Origin: Halocafeteria seosinensis
Lineage: Eukaryota; Sar; Bigyra; Bicosoecida
NCBI GenBank assembly: GCA_001687465.1
Contig: LVLI01000006.1
Span: 62,001-126,000 of the forward strand
Direction of reading: 5' to 3'
DNA: 64,000 bases
The position numbers and the translations under genes are program-made. Below, in pieces: positions 31,854-41,813 of this stretch; within the stretch, counting starts at the first letter, position 1, and every line of letters starts with the position of its first letter. The notes beneath the pieces were generated by a model. That model was not told the origin of the DNA. It did not search any database and saw nothing but the letters and a program-made list of their open reading frames with translations.

Positions 31854-33968
31854 ATGGAATCCCATGGCAGCCGGTATAACTCCACCCCGATATCGAAGGC
31901 CTCTCCAATCAAGGCTGCCAACGCGGAGATCGACAAGCGCAGCAGCACACGGAGGAGAAAATGGTCTCCCGCTCTAGGAGACAAAGTGCAGACAACGGAT
32001 GGACTCGTTAAAGGAGTAAGTGAGCCCAAGCCAGGACTCTCCTCAATCCCCTGGATCTACTCTCGACGTGTATGTGTGCAGACTGTACGATGGAAGGGAA
32101 AGCCAAACTATGTGTCGCAATTCTTGGTTGGTATAGAAACAGATCAAAAGCTTCCAAATAATGAAAACGACGGCGTTTACAAAGGGAAGCGGCATTTCAC
32201 TGCAACGCGGAAGGGAGCTGCAGTGTTTCTCCCTCTGGCCAGAATAACCTCATGGAAAGAGGAGGAATCCCCTCGTGTCATGGCACAACAAGATGTATCT
32301 CAGCGTAATCCCGTTCATAATAGTTGGAGAAAAGAGGAAAATAAGCAGGCTTCACCGGTACTCTTCTCGACCACGGGTAAGCATGTCCACTGGAGTCCCG
32401 AATCACTCAAGGAGACGCTTGACAAGTGCCAAGTGTCTACATCGGAAATTTTGGAGAGTTTGCGTACGGCTGAATCCGAAGAGTACCCCAAGTCTAAGAA
32501 TACGAGCTACAAGCCATGGACGACGGGTCCGGCAGAACCGGTGGGCGAAGACGTCCCTCGGGGAGATATGGGCTCAAACAACTCACCAGTAGGCCGCATA
32601 CAAGAGACGGAGGAGCATTTAGCCAAGGAAGCAAAGCGGCGAATAAACCGACTTTCTTCTTTCGAGAGCAGTAAACTAGAGCAACGATCGAGCGCAATTG
32701 CAAAGCAATGTGATTTGCTTCTTAACCGACTGAACAAGATGTCGAGCAATGCAACCTTGTCTGGATCGAGACGCAAGAATTCCCCGCAAGATCAACACGG
32801 CTCCGCTTCTAATAACGCTGGCAACACATATAACATTCATACCAAGCGCAGTACTCCCGTCGCAAATGGAAGACGGGTACAAACTCCTCCATCGACTGTG
32901 TCGAGTGGGAGTCGCGAACAGTCTCCTCCTCAGAGCATTACGACACAAAAACACGAGCCAGCAAGTCTATCTTCATCCCCAGGTACATTCAAACGTGCCC
33001 CTGACAGCGAGTGTGGAAATAGCAAAGGGCTTACGTGGGAAGAGGAGTGTCCCGAAGCATCCTACTCCTCAAGAGAACGGCGCGACCAAGAGAGAGGCGG
33101 TGAGGGTACATCTTCTGGGCGCTCGACCTCTGCCTCCTCTTTGCATGGATTTCACGGGAAACAGAGCGTACCGGACGAATATGAGCTGCGAAAGGCGCAA
33201 GGTAAGAAAGCGGTAATTGGATCTATTCATAATATAGAGGAGGACTGGGTTAGTATGGAGGAAGTTCTTGAGCTACGACGGTTGGCGACTCATCGTTTGG
33301 AGGCACTCAATAAAGTAGTTGAAGAGCGAGACTCACTAAAAGAGCAGCTTAGATCGAAGGACATCGAACTAGATAAGGCGAAAAAGGAAATCCACGAAGA
33401 CGTGAGCATGTTGAAGCGTCAACTTAACAGCTTGAAAACAGAATTGCAAGACCTAAGGGAGGAAAGAAATTCATTGAAAGCCAAGAACCAAGCCATGAGT
33501 AGGGCACTGCATTTATTACAGGAGAAACAAGCGACATACTCTTCACCGCCGAACTCAACTCGAAATCGTGAACGATTCGAGACAGACCGTTTCACGGATT
33601 ATAGCTACAATCAAGCGTCCCCTCGGTCGCGTACAATGAATAGTTTCAGACAGCGCGCGAATGAACGTGATAATTATAACGTTCGTACTACGACCTCTCC
33701 AAAGGGCGATCTGGTACGACGCATAGCTGCGCTATATTCCGGTGCACCGCAGGACAGGTCCCCCGCGACCAACCAGGACAGTCCAAGGAGAAGTCTTAAT
33801 CGCAATCATCAAGATTCGAATCCAAACGCGGATCATACATCGTCACCAACAGTTACAAACAAAGCTGTTGGCAGGAGGAAGAATACGGAAGAGGATGGGA
33901 TAGAGTATTTGAATCCTCAGTTGGTGTTACGAGCGTTAGACGATTACAGTTCCAGTGGTACAGAGTGA
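31854..33968 (+). CDS. CAP-Gly domain coiled-coil protein
   Basis: Probable microtubule-associated protein. Two exons (31854-32015, 32082-33968) give 682 residues; the junction joins GLVKG to TVRWKG. The CAP-Gly domain (about residues 40-110) keeps the order ALGDKVQTTDG, TVRWKGKPNYVSQFLVGIE, NDGVYKGKRHF and GAAVFLPLARI. The usual GKNDG groove motif is only partly kept (NENDGVYKG), so affinity for EEY/F tails may differ. A long Ser/Pro-rich disordered part follows. A coiled coil lies near residues 455-550 (LKEQLRSKDIELDKAKKE, LKTELQDLREERNSLKAK). Composition resembles CLIP-170 or dynactin p150-type organisation, but no orthology is claimed. Confidence 0.85.
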   Translation: MESHGSRYNSTPISKASPIKAANAEIDKRSSTRRRKWSPALGDKVQTTDGLVKGVSEPKPGLSSIPWIYSRRVCVQTVRWKGKPNYVSQFLVGIETDQKLPNNENDGVYKGKRHFTATRKGAAVFLPLARITSWKEEESPRVMAQQDVSQRNPVHNSWRKEENKQASPVLFSTTGKHVHWSPESLKETLDKCQVSTSEILESLRTAESEEYPKSKNTSYKPWTTGPAEPVGEDVPRGDMGSNNSPVGRIQETEEHLAKEAKRRINRLSSFESSKLEQRSSAIAKQCDLLLNRLNKMSSNATLSGSRRKNSPQDQHGSASNNAGNTYNIHTKRSTPVANGRRVQTPPSTVSSGSREQSPPQSITTQKHEPASLSSSPGTFKRAPDSECGNSKGLTWEEECPEASYSSRERRDQERGGEGTSSGRSTSASSLHGFHGKQSVPDEYELRKAQGKKAVIGSIHNIEEDWVSMEEVLELRRLATHRLEALNKVVEERDSLKEQLRSKDIELDKAKKEIHEDVSMLKRQLNSLKTELQDLREERNSLKAKNQAMSRALHLLQEKQATYSSPPNSTRNRERFETDRFTDYSYNQASPRSRTMNSFRQRANERDNYNVRTTTSPKGDLVRRIAALYSGAPQDRSPATNQDSPRRSLNRNHQDSNPNADHTSSPTVTNKAVGRRKNTEEDGIEYLNPQLVLRALDDYSSSGTE

Positions 33969-34064
33969 GATCAAATTCAGGTGAATTGTAAATATTAAGC
34001 AATGCTTGTTGTTGAATCTTCACTAAAATAAAAAATTAATAAAAAACTACCTCGTTTTGACAGA

Positions 34065-35065
34065 ATGAATACTAGAGTATCGGTAACACTTGTCTTGGGG
34101 ACAACGCTCACCTTGTTAACTCTGAATGGTGTGGAATCCGGACCTCCCGATGGACCCGACGAAGCCTTACAATATATTCGAACCAGTTTAAATCCACTTC
34201 TGGAGGATAATAGAGGGCAAAGAACCTCAGGTCTCCTCGTGGGTGGTTCGCGAGCACAGGTATGCGTCGGTACATGAAGATAATGCAGCCGGAACCAGTA
34301 CTGAGGTGTTGTGATGCAGATTGAACATTTTCGGACGCGTTTAGAGGGTGAATACGGAGTTCAAGGAGTAGACATCAATGTATTGGTAAGGCAACGAGTA
34401 GCCGCGCCCTAGGAGAGGGGAAACTTTATGTACATACACGATGATTTTGAATCTGTCAGGGACAAGACCGAGGAACCGAGTACAAAACATGGGTGAAAAA
34501 CAATGTAGATGCCATCTGTCACAAGCGGTGGAATTGGGGAAAGCTTATAGGAGGCTGTTGCGAAGGGAGAAATCTCAGTCGAACCCGTATTGTATTTGTG
34601 CAGTTAGATGAGACTCTTGCCTCAGAACGGGTTCAGAGACTGAACCTGGTGCATAACCTTTTGGATGAAGATGCCACGACACTGGATTATTTGTCCGGAG
34701 AACCTGTTTCGTACTGTTCGCGTAAGCTCGCAAACACTCTTGTAGTTGTGTTACTGGACGTGGGAGGTGGTAGAGGTGGGGATGTACGCGAACAGTTCAA
34801 GTCGTTAATCCAAGAGAGGGTTCCCACAAGAACGCCTGCCGTAGTTACCCCGGCAGCACTAGCTGGGCGACTCCAAAGTGCAATCTTATTGCGTGACTCT
34901 CCCCCAAAATATTCTCACGATAGTGGCTTACAAAGTTTTGGGCCTGTGGATGTCTTCCATTCCAGGGAGCAACCGATACCTTGCTATGCTTGCTTCATGT
35001 TAGTGGCAATCTGCACGTTTAGTCCTTTCATTATGGCCGTATTTACTAAGTTCCATAATGAGTAG
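34065..35065 (+). CDS. secretory-pathway membrane protein, unknown family
   Basis: Three exons (34065-34259, 34320-34385, 34460-35065), all phase 0, give 288 residues. The N-terminus has a signal peptide (VSVTLVLGTTLTLLTLNGVE) and the C-terminus a single hydrophobic span (CYACFMLVAICTFSPFIMAV) with a short tail, so it is probably a type I ER or plasma-membrane protein with a lumenal domain of about 235 residues. The lumenal part has four Cys and NTLVVVLLDVGGGRGGD. I do not recognise the family. Its start is 97 bases downstream of the CAP-Gly stop in the same orientation, which leaves little room for a promoter. Confidence 0.75.
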
Positions 35066-35366
35066 CCAAGCAGACTGCTTGCAGCCTGGTGAAGTTTACT
35101 TTGACTCGGGAAGAGAAAAGAACGAGAATTCCACCATGAAAAACAAGATCAAGATGCTGCTATATCGTTAATCTGTATATTATACGAATATGGAGCAGGC
35201 AGCGGAATCGATGTCAGTAACTATTTGAGGAGGGTGTGCCTAACTGGTCTTTGCCAACCTGCCCTATTCTTCACAACTCAACATCATTGATGTATACACT
35301 GCATGCTTTGTAGAAACTGCGGACACCCACCACCACCGAAGCTTCGCAGGGTAAGGCAATGATAGT
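35066..35366. other. convergent 3' region, nothing seen
   Basis: 301 bases between the stop codons of two convergent genes. No frame, repeat or RNA gene was seen. A CACCCACCACCACCG run near 35326 is unremarkable. Confidence 0.4.
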
Positions 35367-37545
35367 CTACAGAGTAATATCACAGGGGGCCTCAAAATCA
35401 GATGTCTGTAGCGACCACACTCCCATAACGCCTTCATTAGATTGCGTCAGAGCTTTCCATAACAGCGGGAGTTCAGCCAAAAATCTCTGCACGCGGCCGG
35501 AATACCTGTAAAGAGCAGCAGAATGTAGGTTAAAGAGCTTAGCGTCAACATCAATGACTGTAACGTACATGCAAAGTGCTGCCTCCAAGTTTGGTGGGAT
35601 CTTCGGCATCATCTGAAAGACTAATCATCAAAGGGAAATCCCATGATAACGGACTCCATTGCACGTCCACAACTAGTGGAGAACGGTGACCTTCGTGGAC
35701 GAACAGTAACTCTGATGGCCGACTCAGATATGGATCACTATTATCATTTGCGATTCGTTCTTCCACTGCGTTTTGTCGTTGACTAATATCCTTAAACGGA
35801 ACCCTTTCGCCCTTTGGCCCTTTCGTTTGGTTAACGTCCCAGACTGCAATTCGACCATCTTCAGCGGCACTGAGGAATACTCCCGGTATGGTAGGATTCC
35901 AAGAAACGTTGATAACGTCGCCAATGTGAAAGGGCAGAGTCTTAATCACACATGAGGCTTCCGAGGCATCCCCATTTGCCGTCTCGCTACCATTACTCAT
36001 CTTTCTGACGTCATGTATCTTTATCAGGTGGTCGGAGGACCCTGTTAGAATATAGTTATTATTGAACATTCCCCAATCCACGCAATTTATATCCTCTGCA
36101 TGAACATTGTATCCTCCACAAACGGATTTAGTGCCTGATCGACTGTCCCACACCAGAAGAGACTTGTCGCGTCCTGCGCTACAGAATATCCGAGAAGCAA
36201 TCCGTGCATCGGCATTTCCTATCTGTGGCATAGTTTGGTCTACGTTTAACGAGCGCGCACAATCCTCGGTAACTGTAGATGCGATAGTTTCTGGCTTGAA
36301 GGAAACGTCCTCCACGAATCCTGTGTGGCCTTTGAAGATCCCTCGAGGGGATAGGGTGGGTGCATTAATTACAGATCCTTCGGAACCGGGAGGGTGTAGA
36401 GTACCTCTTTGAATTCCTTCGGCACATTCATTTAGGTTTACATCGGGAATATCCTGGTGACAAACGAAGGATCCTTTCTTTTGACGCTTCGAACTACTTG
36501 ATGAGGACGACGCCGAGGAGGTCACGTTTGAGGTATGGTCCAAGTCCGCGACGTTCCAGAGTATAACATTCTTGTCTTGACCCCCAGAGAGTAGTTGGTA
36601 AGAAAACTTGTCTAAGTCCATGGCAAACGTCGCATCGCCCTCATGTCCTACTAATCTGAAAAAGAGTACAAACGGATTAGGTATGACATAGCGCTCTTCC
36701 AGCGTGAACTGGGATGACTTACACAGCATCAGGAACGTTGACCTTGACTTGGCTACCACTTTGGGCCCCTATAGTCCCTGTATGTCTTTGAGACACAATA
36801 TTCCAGACATAAACATATGGCGAGTCCGCATGGGTGGCACAAAACCGCGGATCGCAAGGAAAGCATCTGGAGATACGTCCGGTGTGTACCGTATAGAGCA
36901 CAGTTCCTGGGGTAATTCACCATCCCCATCCTTACCTAACTCGATTCACCTCCCCGGGGTGTATAATTCGTTTCTCTAAAGTCAAACGATCCGAGATCGA
37001 TGTATCACTCACCGCCGCTGTATCCTCAGCAAAACCACCACGATTACCAGAGTACAATGACAAATGATCTACTCTCACCGTTGCCGTACTAAACAAGTGT
37101 GAAATGCACTTACACAAGTCATCCATATCTGTACTGTGTCTTCGGGGTACTCTGAACCGACTTATAGTTAAGCAACTGGGAGCTCCAGTCCAGCATCCTT
37201 CCTCTTGGTCATAGGTGGCATCTGCATTCCAGGAACCGGATGACGGTAAGGGAAGGACGCTTCCGTGGGAGCCTGCAGCTTACCTGTACGAGGAGCATAG
37301 AGAAACCTTTGGTAATAATTCTCCTGATTATCCGTGACTCCAGGGGAAGGTTCCCAGATAGCTGGTCCAAACGCGGCGCTCAGTGTTCCCCAGCTGAAGT
37401 GGCTTGGACATAAAGTGTCGTACAACAGGGGGACATGTGTCTTCCACTTATCGTATCGTCCGCCTTCTGTAGGGTCATAAAAAGGCACCGTCATCACGGG
37501 GCCTCCTCCTCCTGCAGGGGCTGCATTGGAGCCATTTTGCGTCAT
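35367..37545 (-). CDS. MSI4/FVE-RBBP4-type WD40 histone chaperone
   Basis: Histone H4-binding WD40 protein of the RBBP4/MSI family, closest in layout to plant MSI4/FVE (long inserts). Five exons run from ATG 37545 to the stop at 35367. The N-terminal binding helix and first strand read YDKWKTHVPLLYDTL and FSWGTLSAAFGPA. The second exon starts with DMDDLC after an acceptor near 37134 and contains IIHPGEVNRVR. Splicing then restores CFPCDPRFCATHADSPYVYV and VPDAVLVGHEGDATFAMDL. Blades follow with LLSGGQDKNVILWN, GHTGFVEDVSF, HAEDINCVDWG, LTGSSDHLIKIHDVR and LSAAEDGRIAVWDV. The final splice (35583 to about 35492) was chosen because other acceptors hit stops; the last 30 residues are the least certain part. 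It probably serves PRC2, HDAC or CAF-1 complexes. Confidence 0.87.
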
Positions 37546-37607
37546 TGTATCACTGATTCACTCCCAATTCGGATTGATTTTTATACATCATACACATAGA
37601 TGAAAAA
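37546..37607. promoter_or_regulatory. 62-base divergent promoter, MSI4-like / RPB4
   Basis: Only 62 bases separate the two start codons, which point away from each other. The interval is A/T-rich and must contain both transcription starts, or the leaders must overlap. No defined motif can be named. Confidence 0.6.
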
Positions 37608-38448
37608 ATGGACCAACAACAATCCACATCCAACATTGGAGGAAGCGCTGTGGCCGCCGGTATCCACTTTGAGGAGGAAGATGTAGCGCATGGGGTTGCC
37701 TCTATGGGCGACAATTTTGGGCGACCGCAGGAAGATGCCTCCCAATTACAGTTCGGAGAAGGTGCGCGAGGCTCTTAGCTTTATGCTGATGCCGGTGGCG
37801 GTGTATGTCTGTCTGTATGGAGCTCTGCAGGATTCGATGAAAATTGCGCTTTCCTCTCCAATTCCGAAGTCTCATGGCTTTTGGAGCAATTTCAGGAGAA
37901 GGGTGATGATAAGAGGTTTTCAGAGTATGTCGTGTGTTGCACTCGTTGGAACCACTGGTGTGGGATAATGGTCGTTTGTGTGCATTGCAGTGCATTCCAG
38001 CAGTCGTTGGAGTATTGCAGACGATTCGGAGGCAATGCTGAGATGAGAACCGCTGATTCCACTGATGAATTACGCAAGTATGTATGGTCTGTTGGATCAT
38101 GTGTGCCCGCATGTGCTTTAGTACACCGCGTCTATGTTGCAGCTCGCTGCAATCGCTTGAGTTCCGAAGAACGGATAACGAGGGAAGGGAGGAAAGGAAG
38201 GAAGGTTTGCATCCCTATGAGGTAAGATAGAACATGGAAGAATAAATTATGTCTATCTATTGTCATGCTTTTACTAGATCGAACTGTCTTATCGGCGTCC
38301 GCAGCTAGCGAGCTTGTGTAATTTGAATCCGGGCTCAGTGGAAGAAGCCAAGTCACTGATACCAAGTCTTGAGAGGTTTACCGACGAAGATGTGCAGGCT
38401 GCTGTAGAAGTATTGAAGAAAGTTGCATCAAGGACGATCGGTTCGTAA
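37608..38448 (+). CDS. RPB4: RNA polymerase II subunit RPB4
   Basis: Part of the RPB4-RPB7 stalk of RNA polymerase II. Five exons (37608-37761, 37831-37924, 37991-38077, 38143-38221, 38278-38448) sum to 195 codons with every phase matching. Family landmarks appear only after splicing: QEDASQLQFGEGFDENCAFL, SNSEVSWLLEQFQ, FQQSLEYCRRFGG, SLQSLEFRRTDNEG, EIELSYRRPQLASLCNLNPG and EAKSLIPSLERFTDEDVQ. The protein is 194 residues, compared with 142 in human; the excess is N-terminal. It sits head to head with the MSI4-like gene. Confidence 0.9.
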
Positions 38449-38866
38449 ATTGGGAAAAAGTGTGGTAATAGTTTGGGATCAGCAAGTTGCAACGCAGTAA
38501 AATGGATCGCATCATCTCCCTCCCTTGAAAATGGAACCTGGGTGGAGAGTCTCACTAAAAAAAAAGTCTACGAACCTGCTAGTAGGCTGCACTGTATAGC
38601 TTTAGCGGGGCTCTAGATCCCATGCAACCTGTCCTGTCCTTTGAATGAATCGCTCACAGCGCTTCCCGAATGGTACTTGTCCGCTCTTCGCAACTTGACT
38701 TGTTCAAGTACCATAACAGAAGCTTGGCAATGTGACAATTCCGCCCTGTTTTACGCCTTAATAATTCTGTTTTACACCCAATAAGGAGTAGAATAGATAC
38801 ATTTTACACGTTTGCAGGATTGCGCACAGCTGGATCGTTTATAAATACAGGCCTTCATCACAGTCG
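38449..38866. other. convergent 3' region, nothing seen
   Basis: 418 bases between the stop codons of RPB4 and the convergent F-box gene. No gene, repeat or RNA structure is apparent apart from an A9 run near 38557. Confidence 0.4.
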
Positions 38867-40765
38867 TCACGTTGCAATATGGAGGTCCGTCAGTCCTCCA
38901 GTCAATGTTATACCCCAGCCCTCTACTAGCAGACGCAGAATATCTTCGGTGACTGATTCAATATCGGCACCGTCTTCCGTGTTGTTCTCAGTGAGCGTCC
39001 ATGTCTTTCGGAATTCCTGGAATAGAGTTACAAAGCAAAAGGCGTGCGGTTTGGACTTCATAGCCACTTCTACGTCAATAAAAAGACTTACCTGTTCTAA
39101 AACGCAATTGGTTGGTACCCTATAGCGGCTCTCGAAAGCCTCTGAAAGCAAGGAAGGTGCTCGCGGATGAGCATGAAGCGCTCTTTGCTCTAGATCCTTT
39201 CCGCGCGAGAGTTCGTACCGAAGCGTTCCCACATGCTCCAAAGAGTTTGCTAGTGTGCCGCGAAAGCTGAAACCTATTGCGGGGCTGCAGTAAAACTTGG
39301 CATACTCCCTGCTGTGGTCGCTGGCCGACCCACTCTCCGCTCTCCCTGTGTTAGCACTGGTTCCAAACCCCGTGTGTTCTTGTGACTGCATATGGCGGTC
39401 TTCTTCCTCAGTATGGGTCGATAAGTGAGGTGCCAATAGTGGTTCCTCATTGATCGCAGAAAACCCGGGGAACATCCGGTCTGTCAAACGTTTCCACAGG
39501 TCGGAAACCTGAAGTGATCGAGGCAGAAACTGCAGTTTAGAGTCGTACCGCAAAAGCGCCAACGCAGTCTTTGAGTAACCAAAAGTATTAGATGACGTAT
39601 CCACATTTATACGACTCTGCGATCTCTTTATCTCAGGTGAATCAGCTCCATTGCCTCTCAATGGAAATACTTGCAGCCTGAGAGCGAACGCAGTTAAAGG
39701 GAACGACCGAAACGATGTTTCCGAATCTGTGCCGTGACTATCTTGATTTTTGTATGATGGATAGAGGCGTTGTATAGCGGAATTCGATGCGTAGCAGGCG
39801 ATCAACGAAGAGAATTCCAGATGGGAAGGAACAACGGTTTTCTTCCATGCGTTAGAGATTACCTCTTGCCACGTTCCATTCAGTCCAAGAGGAGGAAGTT
39901 CCCGTCGTATGTTTGTTTTGCTCTTGCTAAGCTTCCTCCCGTCTTCTCGTGCAGAGCTTCGCATCTTTCGGAGGAACCCCTCCGTAGCCTGCCACGCTTG
40001 AAAGCCACCTTCGACAGTTTCATTCTGTGTTTTTACATAATACGTAAAAGGCATCCAACCGTCTGATAAGAATACGGATACTTCGGCTGGGCTCCAGCCT
40101 ATAGCAGCTGGACCTACAAATGCTCTTCCATAGAGCAGATTCCCAGATTTTTCAAACGTGATGGCTCGGCGATTACTTCCTTGAAACGCCCCCATCGATA
40201 GATGTGGATGGAATAGCAATGTTCGTGTGTGCATACTATGCTGTGGCTGCTCCCCTCCGATAGCAGCCTCTTGTTGCTGTCGACGATTGCTTTGCAAGTA
40301 CGATCGGATCATTTCACGAATTTGATTTCTGAGGTTCTGTCGGAGCCATAACCGTTCCAAGACGTACCATTTGATCGGCTCGTAGGGATAGTGGAACATA
40401 CTCCGATAAATTCCAAACTTGAAATAATTCGCATAAAACCAACTCCATATACGATCACTACATGACGCTTCCTGTTTGCCTTGTCTAACTCGGGTCTCCT
40501 GAGAATCCAGATGATGATGCCAGTTCTTATTCACGCGCATTGCGGACACCATCGTCCGCGGGTCCGTAAACGTGAAAATATGGACAAGCACCTCTGTAGG
40601 AAACTTCAACGCGCTCCATCGTCCAGAATACCCTGTGGAGCACTTTATAGAGTCCGATATTTCTCCACAAGACCTATCTATCTTTCGCTTTTTCCTCTGC
40701 AGCTGCTGCGCTGTTTCGTCCGATGCCGTAGCAACAGAGGTGGTGGTTTCTATTTCCCCCTCCAT
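38867..40765 (-). CDS. F-box protein
   Basis: Probable substrate receptor of an SCF ubiquitin ligase. From ATG 40765, one frame runs 632 codons. An F-box lies at about residues 53-87 (LKFPTEVLVHIFTFTDPRTM, VNKNWHHHL). The remaining 540 residues contain no repeat family that I recognise (no LRR, WD40 or Kelch pattern). Near the 3' end there is a perfect GTAAGT donor (about 39093) and a TTCCAG acceptor 75 bases on. The segment between is open and a multiple of three, so it may be an intron or coding; spliced length would be 607. A nuclear-type basic cluster (QRKKRK) precedes the F-box. Confidence 0.82.
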   Translation of the reverse strand: MEGEIETTTSVATASDETAQQLQRKKRKIDRSCGEISDSIKCSTGYSGRWSALKFPTEVLVHIFTFTDPRTMVSAMRVNKNWHHHLDSQETRVRQGKQEASCSDRIWSWFYANYFKFGIYRSMFHYPYEPIKWYVLERLWLRQNLRNQIREMIRSYLQSNRRQQQEAAIGGEQPQHSMHTRTLLFHPHLSMGAFQGSNRRAITFEKSGNLLYGRAFVGPAAIGWSPAEVSVFLSDGWMPFTYYVKTQNETVEGGFQAWQATEGFLRKMRSSAREDGRKLSKSKTNIRRELPPLGLNGTWQEVISNAWKKTVVPSHLEFSSLIACYASNSAIQRLYPSYKNQDSHGTDSETSFRSFPLTAFALRLQVFPLRGNGADSPEIKRSQSRINVDTSSNTFGYSKTALALLRYDSKLQFLPRSLQVSDLWKRLTDRMFPGFSAINEEPLLAPHLSTHTEEEDRHMQSQEHTGFGTSANTGRAESGSASDHSREYAKFYCSPAIGFSFRGTLANSLEHVGTLRYELSRGKDLEQRALHAHPRAPSLLSEAFESRYRVPTNCVLEQVSLFIDVEVAMKSKPHAFCFVTLFQEFRKTWTLTENNTEDGADIESVTEDILRLLVEGWGITLTGGLTDLHIAT

Positions 40766-40968
40766 TGTTTTCTTCTTTGTGGCGTATAAATCTAGCTAAA
40801 AAGCAGCAATACCTACTGAAACACAGACTGTACAGTGCAGACTTCAACTTGGGGCGCTGGAACTTCAAGCGTGTACTTAACTTGCGCTTAATACAGACGG
40901 TACCGAGGATGCTAGTGTTGTCCAGAAGTTGGACGTTTTCCCGAGTGCAGTATGCGTGCATAAAAGTG

Positions 40969-41756
40969 ATGGAGGGTCAACAGGGCACGCGCTTCGTACC
41001 GCGAATGCCCTTTCGGGACCAGCTTTTCTCACAAAAGACAGGTGATTCCTCGGCCCTTAATGCATGGAGACACACCCATTTCGGCAATACGTCTTCGAGG
41101 GCCGAATGCAATGCTTATTTCTTTCATGAACTCGAAGGACGAGTAGATCAGTATTTCAACATTGTGAATGGGGAAAATCCTCCACCTGACAGTGAAACTC
41201 AGCAGCAACCTGGATACGGAAATGCAGCAAGTGTGGCCGAAGAAGGAGAAGAAGATGGTACGTAAGGCTCGCCGGAATGGATGGGCGTTTCCAGTCGAGT
41301 GATTTCTTTGGGGCTACAGTGGAATACATGTTAGTTCTCAATGAAGAATGGGCGGAGAAGTTTCGAGCTACCGAACAGCGCCGCCGAGAAAGTAAGGGAG
41401 TTCCACTGACTAGCAGCCGATTTTCGGATTCAAGCTTTATTTGATGTATTGCAGGAGATGAAAAAAGAAAAGCGCAAAAAAAGAAGCGTAAAGGTAAGTT
41501 TATCTCGGGTTGTTCGTGATAGGTGACTTCACCCCGCGTTTGGATTGCAGGACGACGGAAGGCTCGCCCGAAGCCAACACCTCTAGAAAAAATGTACGCA
41601 GAAGTATATCCTCCCAGCAGCTTATCTGAACAAAATTTTCCTTTGAACAAAGCTGAAGAGGAAGTTATAGAGCTCGAATGCTCTTTGAACGCTCGGTTTG
41701 ATTACGAGGTTGCAGCTCATCGCCCGTTGTTATGGCCTGAGGCTCCTCGATGGTGA
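40969..41756 (+). CDS. basic protein of unknown function
   Basis: Four exons (40969-41261, 41300-41391, 41455-41493, 41551-41756) give 209 residues, all phases matching; the start is ATG 40969 (MEGQQGTRFVPRMPFRDQ). The third exon is 39 bases and almost entirely Lys/Arg. The two introns after exons 1 and 2 are short (38 and 63 bases). Exon 2 encodes FFGATVEYMLVLNEEWAEKF. The chain shifts from aromatic/basic through acidic to a strong basic cluster (KRKAQKKKRKG), suggesting a nuclear or nucleolar protein. I do not recognise the family. The first splice uses a CGAG acceptor and is the least sure. Confidence 0.65.
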
Positions 41757-41813
41757 AGCAAGTACAATCAATAGGAGAAATAAAGAGCTCATGGCACGGA
41801 AACAGTATGTATA

